In this document: positions 8,797 to 23,560 of the stretch, in pieces
Layout of the letters: every line of letters starts with the position of its first letter
How positions within the stretch are numbered: the first letter of the stretch is position 1
From: Streptomyces sp. L2
GTDB taxonomy: Bacteria > Actinomycetota > Actinomycetes > Streptomycetales > Streptomycetaceae
Reading direction: 5' to 3'
Length of the DNA stretch: 64,000 nucleotides
Assembly: GCF_004124325.1 (NCBI RefSeq)
Contig: NZ_QBDT01000001.1
Span: 5,766,001-5,830,000 of the forward strand
Notes under the pieces: generated by a model
Told to the model about the DNA's origin: nothing
What the model saw: the letters and a program-made list of their open reading frames with translations, nothing else
Databases searched by the model: none
Program-made: the position numbers and the translations under genes

Positions 8797-9702
8797 ATGA
8801 GCACCACGACCCTGGACACGACCGAGACCGCGCCGGCCCCCGCCCCCGCGGCCCCGCGGCGCACCCGCCGGCGCGGCGAGCGCGGCCCGGTGGCCACCCT
8901 CCTCCTGCACGGCGGCCTCGTCGTCGCGAGCGTCATCGCGCTCGCCCCGGTGGCCTGGCTGATCTTCCTCTCCCTCGGCCCCGACAAGGACGACTACCTG
9001 CACCCGGGCAAGATCCTCGGGAAGATCAGCTTCTCCAACTACAGCTACGTGCTGGAGCACACCGCGTTCTTCGACTGGTTCAAGTCGACGATGATCGTGG
9101 CCCTCGGCACCACCGTGATCGGCGTCTTCGTCGCCGCCACCACCGGCTACGCCGTCTCCCGCATGCGCTTCCCCGGCTACAAGTCGCTGATGTGGGTGCT
9201 CCTGCTCACCCAGGCCTTCCCGATCGCCATCCTGATCGTGCCGATGTACGAGATCTTCAGCGAACTCGGCCTCATCGACACCTACTGGGCGCTGATCGTC
9301 ATCAACTGCACCACCGCCGTGCCGTACAGCGCCTGGCTGCTCAAGGGGTACTTCGACACCATCCCCTTCGAGATCGACGAGGCCGGCCGGGTGGACGGGC
9401 TCAGCCCCTTCGGCACCTTCTTCCGGCTGATCCTGCCGCTGGCCCGCCCGGGCCTGGCCGTCGCCGCCTTCTACAACTTCATCACCGCCGTCGGCGAGGT
9501 CGCCTTCGCTACGACGTTCCTGCTGGACGACTCCAAGTACACCTTCGCCGTCGGCCTGCAGACCTTCGTCAGCGAGCACGACGCCCAGTGGAACTACATG
9601 GCCGCCACCGCCGTCCTCGTCGCGATACCGGTCTCGGTCTTCTTCTACCTCGTCCAGAAGAACCTCGTCACCGGCCTCACCGCGGGCGGCACCAAGGGCT
9701 GA
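8797..9702 (+). CDS. malG: Maltodextrin ABC transporter permease MalG
   Basis: A 301-residue permease with the ATPase-docking loop EIDEAGRVDGLSPFGTFFRL in its second half and six predicted membrane segments. ATG 8797 (MSTTTLDTTET) is preferred because CAGGAG lies 9 bases ahead; the ATG at 8758 in the same frame would overlap the end of malF and lacks such a site. The N-terminal tail is rich in Ala, Pro and Arg and probably cytoplasmic. It completes the MalEFG importer. Confidence 0.94.
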   Translation: MSTTTLDTTETAPAPAPAAPRRTRRRGERGPVATLLLHGGLVVASVIALAPVAWLIFLSLGPDKDDYLHPGKILGKISFSNYSYVLEHTAFFDWFKSTMIVALGTTVIGVFVAATTGYAVSRMRFPGYKSLMWVLLLTQAFPIAILIVPMYEIFSELGLIDTYWALIVINCTTAVPYSAWLLKGYFDTIPFEIDEAGRVDGLSPFGTFFRLILPLARPGLAVAAFYNFITAVGEVAFATTFLLDDSKYTFAVGLQTFVSEHDAQWNYMAATAVLVAIPVSVFFYLVQKNLVTGLTAGGTKG

Positions 9703-9728
9703 CGCCCCGGGCCCGTCCACACGGACCA

Positions 9729-9782
9729 GGCGGCCGCGGTGTCCATCCGACCCCGCCGGCATCGCGGCCGCCTCGCACCCCC
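9729..9782 (+). terminator. Stem-loop between malG and aglA
   Basis: Arms GGCGGCCGCG (9729-9738) and CGCGGCCGCC (9773-9782) are exact complements and the pairing can extend inward by three more bases with one G-U pair. No U-tract follows. It could end the malEFG message or lower read-through into aglA. Confidence 0.45.
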
Positions 9783-9863
9783 GGCCCGCCCGCAGGCCCG
9801 ACCGTCGCCCATCGCCCCTCACCCATGACCCAGTCACGTACTCCGTTACGCATCAAGGACGCC

Positions 9864-11549
9864 ATGAGCCAGCAGCACCCTGCCGCCCCGGCCCCCCACA
9901 CCGCCGTAGCCACTGTCGCCGGACACCGCGACTGGTGGCGGGACGCGGTCATCTACCAGGTCTACCCGCGCAGCTTCGCCGACAGCAACGGCGACGGCAT
10001 GGGCGACCTGGAGGGCGTACGCTCCCGCCTCCCGTACCTGCGCGACCTCGGCGTCGACGCCGTGTGGCTCAGCCCCTTCTACGCCTCCCCGCAGGCCGAC
10101 GCCGGCTACGACGTCGCCGACTACCGTGCCGTGGACCCGATGTTCGGCAACCTCCTGGACGCCGACGCGCTGATCCGCGACGCCCACGATCACGGCCTGC
10201 GCGTCATCGTCGACCTGGTACCCAACCACTCCTCCGACCAGCACGAGTGGTTCAAGCGGGCGCTCGCCGAGGGCCCCCGTTCCCCTCTCCGCGACCGCTA
10301 CCACTTCCGCCCCGGCAAGGGGAAGAACGGCGAACTCCCGCCCAACGACTGGGAGTCCATCTTCGGCGGCCCCGCCTGGACGCGGGTCACCGAGCCGGAC
10401 GGCACGCCCGGAGAGTGGTATCTGCACCTCTTCGCCCCCGAGCAGCCCGACTTCAACTGGGAACACCCGGCGGTCGGCGACGAGTTCCGCTCGATCCTCC
10501 GCTTCTGGCTCGACATGGGCGTCGACGGCTTCCGCATCGACGTCGCCCACGGCCTGGTCAAGGCGGACGGACTGCCCGACCTCGGCGACCACGACCAGCT
10601 GAAGCTGCTGGGCAACGATGTCATGCCGTTCTTCGACCAGGATGGCGTGCACGCGATCTACCGCCAGTGGCGCACGGTCCTCGACGAGTACGTGGGCGAG
10701 CGCGTCTTCGTCGCCGAGGCCTGGACACCGACCGTCGAGCGCACGGCCAACTACGTCCGCCCCGACGAACTGCACCAGGCCTTCAACTTCCAGTACCTGG
10801 GCACCGAATGGGACGCCGAGGAACTCCGCGCGGTCATCGACCGCACCCTGGAGGCGATGCGCCCGGTCGGCGCCCCGGCCACCTGGGTGCTGTCCAACCA
10901 CGACGTCACCCGGCACGCCACCCGCTTCGCCAACCCGCCCGGCCTCGGCACCCAGATCCGCACCGCCGGCGACCGCGAACTCGGCCTGCGCCGGGCGCGC
11001 GCCGCCACCCTCCTCATGCTCGCCCTGCCCGGTTCGGCCTACGTCTACCAGGGCGAGGAACTCGGCCTGCCGGACGTCGTCGACCTCCCCGACGAGGTCC
11101 GTCAGGACCCCGCGTACTTCAGGGGCGCCGGCCAGGACGGCTTCCGCGACGGCTGCCGGGTGCCCATCCCGTGGACCCGCGACGGTTCGTCGTACGGCTT
11201 CGGCAGCGGCGGCAGCTGGCTCCCCCAGCCCCCCGCCTGGGCCGAGCTGAGCGTCCAGGCCCAGACCGGCACCCCGGGCTCCACCCTGGAGCTGTACCGC
11301 GCCGCCCTCGCGGCCCGCAAGCAGCACCCCGACCTCGGCGCCGGCGACCGCGTCGAATGGCTGCGCGCCCCCGAGGGCGTCCTCGCCTTCCGCCGCGGGG
11401 AGTTCATCTGCGTGGCGAACACCACCGGCGAATCCGTGACCACCCCCGCCCACGGCCGCATCCTGCTCAGCAGCGGCGAGGTCGCCGAGACGGACGGCGA
11501 GGCGAAGCTCCCCGCGGACACCACCGTGTGGTGGACCACGGCCGACTGA
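9864..11549 (+). CDS. aglA: Cytoplasmic alpha-glucosidase, glycoside hydrolase family 13
   Basis: A 561-residue enzyme without a signal peptide, so it works inside the cell on imported maltodextrins. All four GH13 signature regions are present: DLVPNHSS, DGFRIDVAHG with the nucleophile Asp at about residue 226, FVAEAW with the acid/base Glu at about 285, and LSNHDVTRH with Asp at about 347. The sequence resembles oligo-1,6-glucosidase and maltase types. ATG 9864 (MSQQHPAAPAPHT) follows CAAGGA. Position directly after malG fits the mal operon of Streptomyces, where this gene is called aglA. Confidence 0.93.
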   Translation: MSQQHPAAPAPHTAVATVAGHRDWWRDAVIYQVYPRSFADSNGDGMGDLEGVRSRLPYLRDLGVDAVWLSPFYASPQADAGYDVADYRAVDPMFGNLLDADALIRDAHDHGLRVIVDLVPNHSSDQHEWFKRALAEGPRSPLRDRYHFRPGKGKNGELPPNDWESIFGGPAWTRVTEPDGTPGEWYLHLFAPEQPDFNWEHPAVGDEFRSILRFWLDMGVDGFRIDVAHGLVKADGLPDLGDHDQLKLLGNDVMPFFDQDGVHAIYRQWRTVLDEYVGERVFVAEAWTPTVERTANYVRPDELHQAFNFQYLGTEWDAEELRAVIDRTLEAMRPVGAPATWVLSNHDVTRHATRFANPPGLGTQIRTAGDRELGLRRARAATLLMLALPGSAYVYQGEELGLPDVVDLPDEVRQDPAYFRGAGQDGFRDGCRVPIPWTRDGSSYGFGSGGSWLPQPPAWAELSVQAQTGTPGSTLELYRAALAARKQHPDLGAGDRVEWLRAPEGVLAFRRGEFICVANTTGESVTTPAHGRILLSSGEVAETDGEAKLPADTTVWWTTAD

Positions 11550-11566
11550 CGACCCGTCTGAAAGTT

Positions 11567-11656
11567 CTTGCAGCAACTTCACGCCGGCCCGCTGTCTTTC
11601 GGACAGCGGGCCTCTAGCATCTGCGTCACCGCAAGTTTGCCGCAAGATGCAGCAAG
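11567..11656. promoter_or_regulatory. Candidate MalR operator sites before the first amylase gene
   Basis: CTTGCAG lies at 11567-11573. Downstream, GCAAG (the reverse of CTTGC) occurs at 11631, 11642 and 11652, spaced 11 and 10 bases, so all three fall on the same DNA face. The last is 28 bases before the start codon, a position suited to repression. Confidence 0.6.
11586..11612 (+). terminator. Terminator-like hairpin after aglA
   Basis: GGCCCGCTGTC and GACAGCGGGCC form a perfect 11-base stem around TTTCG. It starts 37 bases after the aglA stop and lies between two CTTGC-type sites, upstream of the amylase start. It probably ends the aglA transcript so that the amylase depends on its own promoter. 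Confidence 0.7.
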
Positions 11657-11683
11657 CTCCTTCAACGGTGAAGGACTCCCCAC

Positions 11684-13066
11684 ATGGCACGCAGAAGCAG
11701 AACCCTCCCCACGGTCATATCCCTCGCGGCCGCCGCCGCGATCGGCCTGTACCCGACGTCAGCCGAGGCCTCCCCGCCCGGCGCCAAGGACGTCACCGCC
11801 GTCCTCTTCGAGTGGAACTACGCCTCGGTGGCCCGCGAGTGCACCACCACCCTCGGCCCCGCCGGCTACGGCTACGTCCAGGTCTCCCCGCCCGCCGAGC
11901 ACATCCAGGGCCCGCAGTGGTGGACGTCGTACCAGCCGGTGTCGTACAAGATCGCCGGCCGCCTCGGCGACCGAACCTCCTTCCAGAACATGGTGAACTC
12001 CTGCCACTCGGCAGGTGTGAAGGTCGTCGTCGACACCGTCGTCAACCACATGTCCGCGGGCAGCGGCACCGGCACCGGCGGCTCCTCGTACACGAAGTAC
12101 GACTACCCCGGCCTGTACTCCGTCTACGACTTCGACGACTGCACCGCCCAGGTCACCGATTACCAGGACCGCTGGAACGTCCAGCACTGCGAACTCGTCG
12201 GCCTGGCCGACCTGGACACCGGCGAGGAGTACGTCCGCAGGACCATCGCCGGCTACATGAACGACCTCCTCACCCTCGGCGTCGACGGCTTCCGCATCGA
12301 CGCCGCCAAGCACATCCCCGCCGAGGACCTGGCCAACATCAAGAGCCGCCTGACCAACCCGAACGCGTATTGGAAGCAGGAGGTCATCTACGGCGCGAAC
12401 GAGGCCGTCCAGCCCTCCGAGTACACCGGCAACGGCGACGTCCAGGAGTTCCGGTACGCCTACGACCTCAAGCGGGTCTTCCAGAGCGAGAAGCTCGCCT
12501 ACCTGAAGAACTATGGCGAGGGCTGGGGCTACCTGAGCAGCTCGGTCGCCGGCGTCTTCGTCGACAACCACGACACCGAGCGCAACGGCTCCACCCTGAA
12601 CTACAAGAGCGGCGCCGACTACACCCTGGCCAACGTCTTCATGCTGGCCTACCCCTACGGCGCCCCGGACATCAACTCCGGCTACGAGTGGTCGGACGCC
12701 GACGCGGGCCCGCCGGACGGAGGCCAGGTGGGCGCCTGCTGGCAGGACGGCTGGAAGTGCCAGCACAAGTGGCCCGAGATCATCTCCATGGTCGGCTTCC
12801 GCAACGCCACCCGCGGCCAGTCCCTGACCGACTGGTGGGACGACGGCAACAACGCGATCGGCTTCGGCCGCGGCACCAAGGGCTACGTGGCCATCAACCA
12901 CGAGACATCCGCCACGACTCACACCTACCAGACGTCCCTCCCGGCAGGCACCTACTGCAACGTGCAGAACAACACGACGGTGACGGTGAACGCCGGCGGG
13001 CAGTTCACCGCCACCTTGGGCTCCGACACGGCCCTCGCGATCTACGCGGGCAAGCCGAACTGCTGA
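11684..13066 (+). CDS. Secreted alpha-amylase (GH13), short form
   Basis: 460 residues starting [21 protein letters not shown], a twin-arginine-free Sec-type signal peptide ending near SAEA. The mature enzyme begins [17 protein letters not shown], typical of Streptomyces and animal-like alpha-amylases. GH13 regions are intact: [22 protein letters not shown] with Asp about 206, the Glu in IYGANEAV about 240, and [10 protein letters not shown] with Asp about 297. It ends right after the all-beta C domain and has no starch-binding module, unlike its neighbour at 13074. It endo-cleaves starch outside the cell to feed MalEFG. Only 7 bases separate its stop from the stop of the facing amylase gene. 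Confidence 0.94.
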   Translation: MARRSRTLPTVISLAAAAAIGLYPTSAEASPPGAKDVTAVLFEWNYASVARECTTTLGPAGYGYVQVSPPAEHIQGPQWWTSYQPVSYKIAGRLGDRTSFQNMVNSCHSAGVKVVVDTVVNHMSAGSGTGTGGSSYTKYDYPGLYSVYDFDDCTAQVTDYQDRWNVQHCELVGLADLDTGEEYVRRTIAGYMNDLLTLGVDGFRIDAAKHIPAEDLANIKSRLTNPNAYWKQEVIYGANEAVQPSEYTGNGDVQEFRYAYDLKRVFQSEKLAYLKNYGEGWGYLSSSVAGVFVDNHDTERNGSTLNYKSGADYTLANVFMLAYPYGAPDINSGYEWSDADAGPPDGGQVGACWQDGWKCQHKWPEIISMVGFRNATRGQSLTDWWDDGNNAIGFGRGTKGYVAINHETSATTHTYQTSLPAGTYCNVQNNTTVTVNAGGQFTATLGSDTALAIYAGKPNC

Positions 13067-13073
13067 GCCGGGC

Positions 13074-15167
13074 CTACTTCCACGTGTCGCTCGTCGAGTA
13101 CCCGGACGAACCGCCCGTCGTGTAGGAGCGGTTCGTGCCGGACTCCCAGGTCACGTTGCCGGAGGCGTCCTTCTTGACGTACTTGTACGCGAAGGACGTG
13201 CTCCTGTGGACGATGGCCAGACGGCTCCACACCGGGTACGACGCGGAGGACAGCGGGATGGCGTCCGTGGGGTTCCAGGAGCCGAGGGAGGGGAGGGAGC
13301 CGACGACGTAGACGTTGGTGCCGAGGGTCGTGGTGGCCGTCTCGTTGAAGGTGACATCGGTGGCGTCGGCGCTCGCCAGGTTCCATGAGTTGTCCAGGGT
13401 GAGGGCCGAGGTGGTCGTGGTGGCCGAGCGGTTGGCGTTGGACTCCCAGGTGACGTTGCCGGAGGCGTCCTTGCGGATGTACTTGTACTCGAAGGACGTG
13501 TTCACCGGCACGCTCACCTCGCCCGACCAGACCGGGTAGCCGGTGGAGGACAGCTTGACCGCCTTCGAGGTGTCCCAGCCGCCGAGCGCGGGGATGGAGC
13601 CGACCACGTAGACGTTCGTGCCGGACGACGTGGACGCGTACTCGTCGAACGTCGCGCTCACCGTGTCACCGGAGCCGCTGCCCGTGCCGCCGCCCGTGCC
13701 CCCGCCGGTGTCGCCGCAGCCCACCGTGCAGGTGTAGGAGGAGTCGTAGAAGGCGACCGCGCCCTTCGCCGGGATGGTGAGCGAGGCGCTGCCGCCGGAG
13801 ACGGCGACCTTGGTGGTGCCCCCGTCGATGACATCGCTGTACGTGCCGTCGGCCATGCCGGTCGAGAAGGTGTACGTCGCCGGTGAGGTGCCGTTGTTCA
13901 GCGCGAAGAAGCCCGCCCCGCTGCGTCCGAAGCCGATGACGGACGACGACTTGGTCTGCCAGTCGGACACGGCGGCCGTGTCGACGTGGTTGTGCCAGGC
14001 CACCATGCCCACCACGGCGGTGTCCCGGTCCAGGCAGTACCAGCTGCCGGAAGAGCAGTCCGTGTCGGACACGAACCCGGCCGAGTTCGGCGGCGCCTCG
14101 TCGCTCTGGGTCCACTTCCAGCTGGCGTACACGGTCGGCGTCGACCACTTGTAGGCGAGCTGGAAGAGGTTGGCGAGCTTGTAGGTGTCGCCGTCCTTGT
14201 ACGACATGTCCGTGCCGTTGCGCGAGGTGTCGTGGTTGGTCACGAAGGACACCGAGTTCGCGGCGGGCAGGAGGCCGGACGAGGAGAGGGAGGCGAGGTC
14301 GCTGATGTTGCCCTGGAACGCGGACTTCATCTTGCTCGCGTAGGTGAAGTCCAGGACGTCACCGGTGCCGTAGTAGTCCGACGGCTGCGGGGTCGAGCCC
14401 GGGTAGATCTCCTGGAAGACGTACGGCGCAGGGCCGGCCGTCGTGGCCGTGAGCTTGGACTCGATGGCCGCGAGGTCGGTCGCCGGGATGTGTTTGGCCG
14501 CGTCCACCCGGAAGCCGTCGACACCGAGGGCGAGCTGGGAGTTGAGGTAGTCGGCTATGCCCGTGCGGACGTGGTCGGAGCCCGTCTTCAGGTCCGGCAT
14601 GCCGAGCAGTTCGCAGTTCTGGACCTGGGTGAGGTTGGAGTAGTCCTGGATGGTCAGGTCGGAGGTGGGGCACTGCGAGGAGTCGTGGTAGTCCGACCGG
14701 TCCCACTCGGGGGTGTCGTACTTGGTGCTGAGGGTCGTGCCGTTGTAGCCGGTGCCGGTCTGCGCGGCCGTGTGGTTGATCACCGCGTCGGTGTAGACCT
14801 TCACGCCCGCCTGGTGGCAGGTGCTGATCATGGCGGCGAACTTGGCCTTCGAGCCGAAGCGGCTGTTCAGGTCGTAGGAATAGGGCTGGTAGACGTCCCA
14901 CCAGTAGTAGTCGGACTGCTTGAGGGATTCCTCCGGCGGCGCGACCTGCACCGCGCCGTAGCCGGCCGGGCCGAGGACGTCGGTGCACTCCTGGGCGACG
15001 GAGTCCCAGTTCCACTCCCAGAGGTTGGCGATGACATCGCCCTTGGCGGTCGTGTCGGCCTGCGCGGACTGGGCCGGCAGGGCGACCACGCCCGCGAGTG
15101 CCAGCGCGCCGGCGGCCATGGCTCCGGCCGTACGGCGGACGAGATCCGGGGGTCGGTATCCGGTCAT
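13074..15167 (-). CDS. Secreted alpha-amylase with two starch-binding CBM20 modules
   Basis: 697 residues. The signal peptide is about residues 1-38, ending QSAQA. The GH13 catalytic part follows, with VYTDAVINHTA, DGFRVDAAKHIP (Asp222), FQEIYPG (Glu253) and FVTNHDTSRNG (Asp313). A Gly/Thr/Ser linker at about 485-501 leads to two family 20 starch-binding modules at about 502-597 and 603-697; each has the GTNVYVVGS, LG.W and KDASGNVTWES pieces. The two modules are very alike, which points to duplication. It starts at ATG 15167 and reads towards the shorter amylase. The two binding modules suggest a role on raw, granular starch. Confidence 0.95.
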   Translation of the reverse strand: MTGYRPPDLVRRTAGAMAAGALALAGVVALPAQSAQADTTAKGDVIANLWEWNWDSVAQECTDVLGPAGYGAVQVAPPEESLKQSDYYWWDVYQPYSYDLNSRFGSKAKFAAMISTCHQAGVKVYTDAVINHTAAQTGTGYNGTTLSTKYDTPEWDRSDYHDSSQCPTSDLTIQDYSNLTQVQNCELLGMPDLKTGSDHVRTGIADYLNSQLALGVDGFRVDAAKHIPATDLAAIESKLTATTAGPAPYVFQEIYPGSTPQPSDYYGTGDVLDFTYASKMKSAFQGNISDLASLSSSGLLPAANSVSFVTNHDTSRNGTDMSYKDGDTYKLANLFQLAYKWSTPTVYASWKWTQSDEAPPNSAGFVSDTDCSSGSWYCLDRDTAVVGMVAWHNHVDTAAVSDWQTKSSSVIGFGRSGAGFFALNNGTSPATYTFSTGMADGTYSDVIDGGTTKVAVSGGSASLTIPAKGAVAFYDSSYTCTVGCGDTGGGTGGGTGSGSGDTVSATFDEYASTSSGTNVYVVGSIPALGGWDTSKAVKLSSTGYPVWSGEVSVPVNTSFEYKYIRKDASGNVTWESNANRSATTTTSALTLDNSWNLASADATDVTFNETATTTLGTNVYVVGSLPSLGSWNPTDAIPLSSASYPVWSRLAIVHRSTSFAYKYVKKDASGNVTWESGTNRSYTTGGSSGYSTSDTWK

Positions 15168-15254
15168 GTGCGGCTCCGAAATGTGTGTGGGGATTCAACC
15201 GTCGGTGAGCGTGCGGCAGTTGGGAACAGGGCGTCAAGGAGTCCGGTGAAACTT

Positions 15255-15292
15255 CTTGCTGTGAGTTTCAAGCCTCTTGCTGTAAGCCTTGC
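15255..15292. promoter_or_regulatory. Candidate shared operator between divergent amylase and amylase-pullulanase
   Basis: CTTGCTGTGAG (15255) and CTTGCTGTAAG (15276) are direct repeats exactly 21 bases apart, two helical turns, and a third CTTGC follows at 15288. The block is nearly midway between the start codons at 15167 and 15389, so one regulator could control both genes. Confidence 0.6.
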
Positions 15293-15388
15293 GTCGGCGA
15301 TACGGTCACGCGGGCGCCCGGCACCGCACACCGTGCCGCGCGTCGGGGTCGGACCCGAACAAGCCGTATTCGCAAGGAGTCACCGCCT

Positions 15389-20800
<5,412 letters not shown>

Positions 20801-20801
20801 C

Positions 20802-21491
20802 TCAGGGCGCCAAGGAGATGAGCCGGCCGACCAGCTCCGCGAAGGGGCCGTCGGCCGGCTCGTCCTTGACCATGGTGCGCAGCAGCAGCGCCATCTCGTC
20901 GTCCTGGGCGGCGCTGACGGCGACCAGCGCGGCGAGGTCGTGGACGAGCTGCAGCTCCAGTTCGGCGCGGGGCACGCGCCGGCCGTCCAGCCAGATCAGG
21001 GCCGTCGACTCGACGAGCGAGATCCACGAGCGGAGCACCAGGTCCAGCCGCGGAGGTGCCTCGGCGACGTCCAGGTGCGCAAGGATCTGGCCATAGGCGG
21101 CCTGCCGCACGGAGTCGATGAGCGCGTTCGTGGCCGACGAACCGACCGCCGGGCCGCCGCGCATCAGGGCCGCGAAACCGGGCCCGTGCCCCTCCACGAA
21201 GTCGAAGAAGCGGCGCATCACCCGCAGCAGCCGGGCACCGAGGGAGCCCTCGTGCGGCTCGGCGAACCGGCCCGCGAGATCCTCGGCGGCACGCTTCAAC
21301 GCGGCCTCGTACAGGCTGAGTTTGCCGGGGAAGTAGTGGTAGACCAGCGGGCGTGAGATGCCCGCCGCCGACGCTATCTCGTCGATGGAGACGTCGTCGG
21401 GGGAGCGCTGGCTGAACAGTTCGAGGGCGACCCCGATCAACTGCTGCCGCCGCTCCTCCACACCCATCCTGCGGCGAACCCCGGTACTCAT
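20802..21491 (-). CDS. TetR-family transcriptional regulator
   Basis: 229 residues. The N-terminal helix-turn-helix reads ALELFSQRSPDDVSIDEIASAAGISRPLVYHYFPGK, with the usual end Y-H-Y-F-P-G-K; the rest is an all-helical ligand domain with little conservation. Its stop is one base after the pullulanase stop. The start ATG 21491 gives MSTGVRRRMGVEERRQQ; MGVEERR nine codons in is an alternative. It is read in the same direction as the reductase and hydrolase genes upstream and probably controls them, since TTGACAC half-sites lie in front of both it and the hydrolase. Confidence 0.9.
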   Translation of the reverse strand: MSTGVRRRMGVEERRQQLIGVALELFSQRSPDDVSIDEIASAAGISRPLVYHYFPGKLSLYEAALKRAAEDLAGRFAEPHEGSLGARLLRVMRRFFDFVEGHGPGFAALMRGGPAVGSSATNALIDSVRQAAYGQILAHLDVAEAPPRLDLVLRSWISLVESTALIWLDGRRVPRAELELQLVHDLAALVAVSAAQDDEMALLLRTMVKDEPADGPFAELVGRLISLAP

Positions 21492-21545
21492 GCGAACACC
21501 TTACCGATCGAAACCGGCCGTGAACGGCCCGGTTCCGTCCCGGTG

Positions 21546-21563
21546 TTGACACGTTCCGTCACA
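21546..21563. promoter_or_regulatory. Candidate TetR site before the TetR gene
   Basis: TTGACAC (21546-21552) matches one arm of the perfect palindrome at 23561-23576, and a reduced second half GTCAC follows after five bases. It lies 55-72 bases upstream of the TetR start codon and overlaps the end of the reductase gene. Confidence 0.4.
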
Positions 21564-22611
21564 TGTCGAGCACGAGCCGCTCACCTCGGGCTCGGGAGAC
21601 ACAGATCAGCATCGAGTCGCCACGCTCCGCATCCGTCAGCAGCTCGTCCCGGTGGTCCACCTCACCCTCCAGCACCCGCTGTTGGCAGGTCCCGCAGAAC
21701 CCCTGCTCGCAGGAGTAGGCGGTGTCGGGCAGCTCCCGCCGTACGGCCGCCAGCACGGTCGAGCCGGCGGTCACCGCCACGGTCCGCCCGCTGCGCCGCA
21801 GTTCCACCTCGAACTCCGTGTTCCCGTCGGCCGACGTGCGCGGCGCGAACCGCTCCAGGTGCAGCGTGGCCCCGGCCGGCAGCCGCTCCTCCACCGCCGC
21901 CATCAGCCCCTCCGGGCCGCAGCAGTACACGGCGGTCCCGGCGGGCAGACCGGCGACCAGCGCGTCCAGGTCCGGGAGCCCGTCCTCGTCCTCGGCGACC
22001 AGCGTGAGCCGGTCCCCGGCGAGCTTGCGTATCTCTTCGAGATACGGCATCGAGGCCCGGGTCCGGCCGCCGTACAGCAGCCGCCACTCGGTGCCGTCCG
22101 GCAGGGCGCGCAGCATGGGCAGGACCGGCGTGATGCCGATACCGCCGGCGACGAAGACGTACGACTCCGCCCCGACCAGGGGAAAACGATTCCTCGGCCC
22201 GCGGACCTCCACCTCCATCCCCTCGGTCAGCTGCTCGTGCACCTCCCGCGAGCCGCCCCGCCCGTCCGCCACCAGCCGCGTGGCCACCGTGTACGAGGAG
22301 ACGTCCTCGGGGTCCCCGCACAGCGAGTACTGCCGCACCAGCCCCGACGGCAGCACCAGGTCCAGGTGCGCGCCGGGCTCCCAGCCGGGCAGGTTCGCCC
22401 CCTCCAGGCGCAGTTGTACGACCCCGTCGGCGATCGTCTCCCGCGCGGTGAGCACGAGCCGCAGCGCACGGGAGCGGGGCCGCCCGGACACCGGCGGGTC
22501 CAGGGCGGGCAGCGGCCACAGCGGGGACGCCTTGACGCGGCGGCGCAGGGCCCGCCGGGTGAGCACGGCGGCGCCCGCGACGAGGGCGACGGTCAGCGGC
22601 CTCGGAGCCAT
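21559..22611 (-). CDS. Ferredoxin/NAD(P)H-type oxidoreductase (FNR with C-terminal 2Fe-2S domain)
   Basis: 350 residues. After an N-terminal hydrophobic stretch (VALVAGAAVLTRRALRRR), a flavin-binding beta barrel contains RQYSLCGDP, then an NAD-binding fold with FVAGGIGITPVLPML and the C-terminal CCGPEGLM. The tail is a plant-type ferredoxin domain with CEQGFCGTCQQRVLEGEVDHRD and a later Cys in MLICVSRA. This is the layout of phthalate dioxygenase reductase and vanillate demethylase reductase, which pass electrons from NAD(P)H to an oxygenase. The start codon shares one base with the stop of the hydrolase gene upstream (TGATG), so the two are translated together; a redox partnership is likely. 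Confidence 0.9.
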   Translation of the reverse strand: MAPRPLTVALVAGAAVLTRRALRRRVKASPLWPLPALDPPVSGRPRSRALRLVLTARETIADGVVQLRLEGANLPGWEPGAHLDLVLPSGLVRQYSLCGDPEDVSSYTVATRLVADGRGGSREVHEQLTEGMEVEVRGPRNRFPLVGAESYVFVAGGIGITPVLPMLRALPDGTEWRLLYGGRTRASMPYLEEIRKLAGDRLTLVAEDEDGLPDLDALVAGLPAGTAVYCCGPEGLMAAVEERLPAGATLHLERFAPRTSADGNTEFEVELRRSGRTVAVTAGSTVLAAVRRELPDTAYSCEQGFCGTCQQRVLEGEVDHRDELLTDAERGDSMLICVSRARGERLVLDM

Positions 22612-23507
22612 CACGCCACCGCCTTGTCCGCCGCCAGGGCGGCGGGGGAGGAGGCCAGATAGGCGACCGCCTGCGCGGTGGAGCACTCCTGGGAGGGGTG
22701 GTAGTCGCGGCTGAGATAGCGCGGGATGGACTTCAGCATGGCACCGGTGGTGGGCAGCGTGCCCCGCCGGCCGCTCCGCCAGAACTCCCCGAACGACGCC
22801 TTGCCGTCGACGAGGGTCGGGTCGTTCTCCATGAAGAACCGGGCCCCGCGCTGCCACAGGAACACCAGCGCCGAGAAGGCCAGCGCCCAGGTCCGCGCGC
22901 GGCGCCGGTAGCCGCCGTCGACGTGCATGAACAGGTCGAACGCGACCGAGCGGTGCTCGACCTCCTCGGCGCCGTGCCAGCGCAGCAGGTCCAGCATGGT
23001 CGGATCGGCGCCCCGCCGGTCCAGCTCGGCCGCGTTGAGCACCCAGTCGCCGAGGAAGGCCGTGTAGTGCTCGATGGCCGCGATCAGCGCGACCCGCTCC
23101 AGCAGCCACCAGCGGCGCGGCCCGCCCGGCGGCAGCGTCCGGTCGCCGAGCAGCTTCTCGAAGAACCAGTCGACCTGTGCGGTGTACGGCGTCGGATCGA
23201 GCCCCTGCTCCCTGAGGTGCGGCAGCACCTCGTCGTGGGCCTGGGAGTGCATGGCCTCCTGCCCGATGAACCCGACCACGTCCTCGCGGAGCCGGTCATC
23301 CTTGATCAGCGGCAGCACCTGCTTGTACACGTGCACGAACCACCGCTCCCCGGCGGGCAGGAGCAGGTGCAGCACGTTGATGGTGTGCGTGGTGAACGGA
23401 TCGCCGGGCACCCAGTGCAGGGGGGTGCCCTCCCACGAGAACGACACGTTGCGCGCCTTGAGCGCGATCCGCTCGTCCTCCCCGGACCGGGCCTGCGTGT
23501 TAGACAT
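22611..23507 (-). CDS. Metal-dependent hydrolase-like, ferritin-fold (PF10118 type) protein
   Basis: 298 residues from ATG 23507 (MSNTQARSGEDERI). It is helical and holds spaced metal-ligand candidates: FIGQEAMHSQAHDEV, LIAAIEHYTAF and HGAEEVEHRSVAFD, each with Glu and His as in diiron proteins. This matches the family annotated as predicted metal-dependent hydrolases, several of which stand next to ferredoxin reductases; a diiron oxygenase role is plausible. It overlaps the reductase start by one base. An in-frame extension to 23576 would run through the palindrome and is unlikely to be coding. Confidence 0.85.
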   Translation of the reverse strand: MSNTQARSGEDERIALKARNVSFSWEGTPLHWVPGDPFTTHTINVLHLLLPAGERWFVHVYKQVLPLIKDDRLREDVVGFIGQEAMHSQAHDEVLPHLREQGLDPTPYTAQVDWFFEKLLGDRTLPPGGPRRWWLLERVALIAAIEHYTAFLGDWVLNAAELDRRGADPTMLDLLRWHGAEEVEHRSVAFDLFMHVDGGYRRRARTWALAFSALVFLWQRGARFFMENDPTLVDGKASFGEFWRSGRRGTLPTTGAMLKSIPRYLSRDYHPSQECSTAQAVAYLASSPAALAADKAVA

Positions 23508-23560
23508 GGCGTCAATGTACTGACGAGTATCCCTGAGGGGAACCCCTCGGGGGCCTCTTA

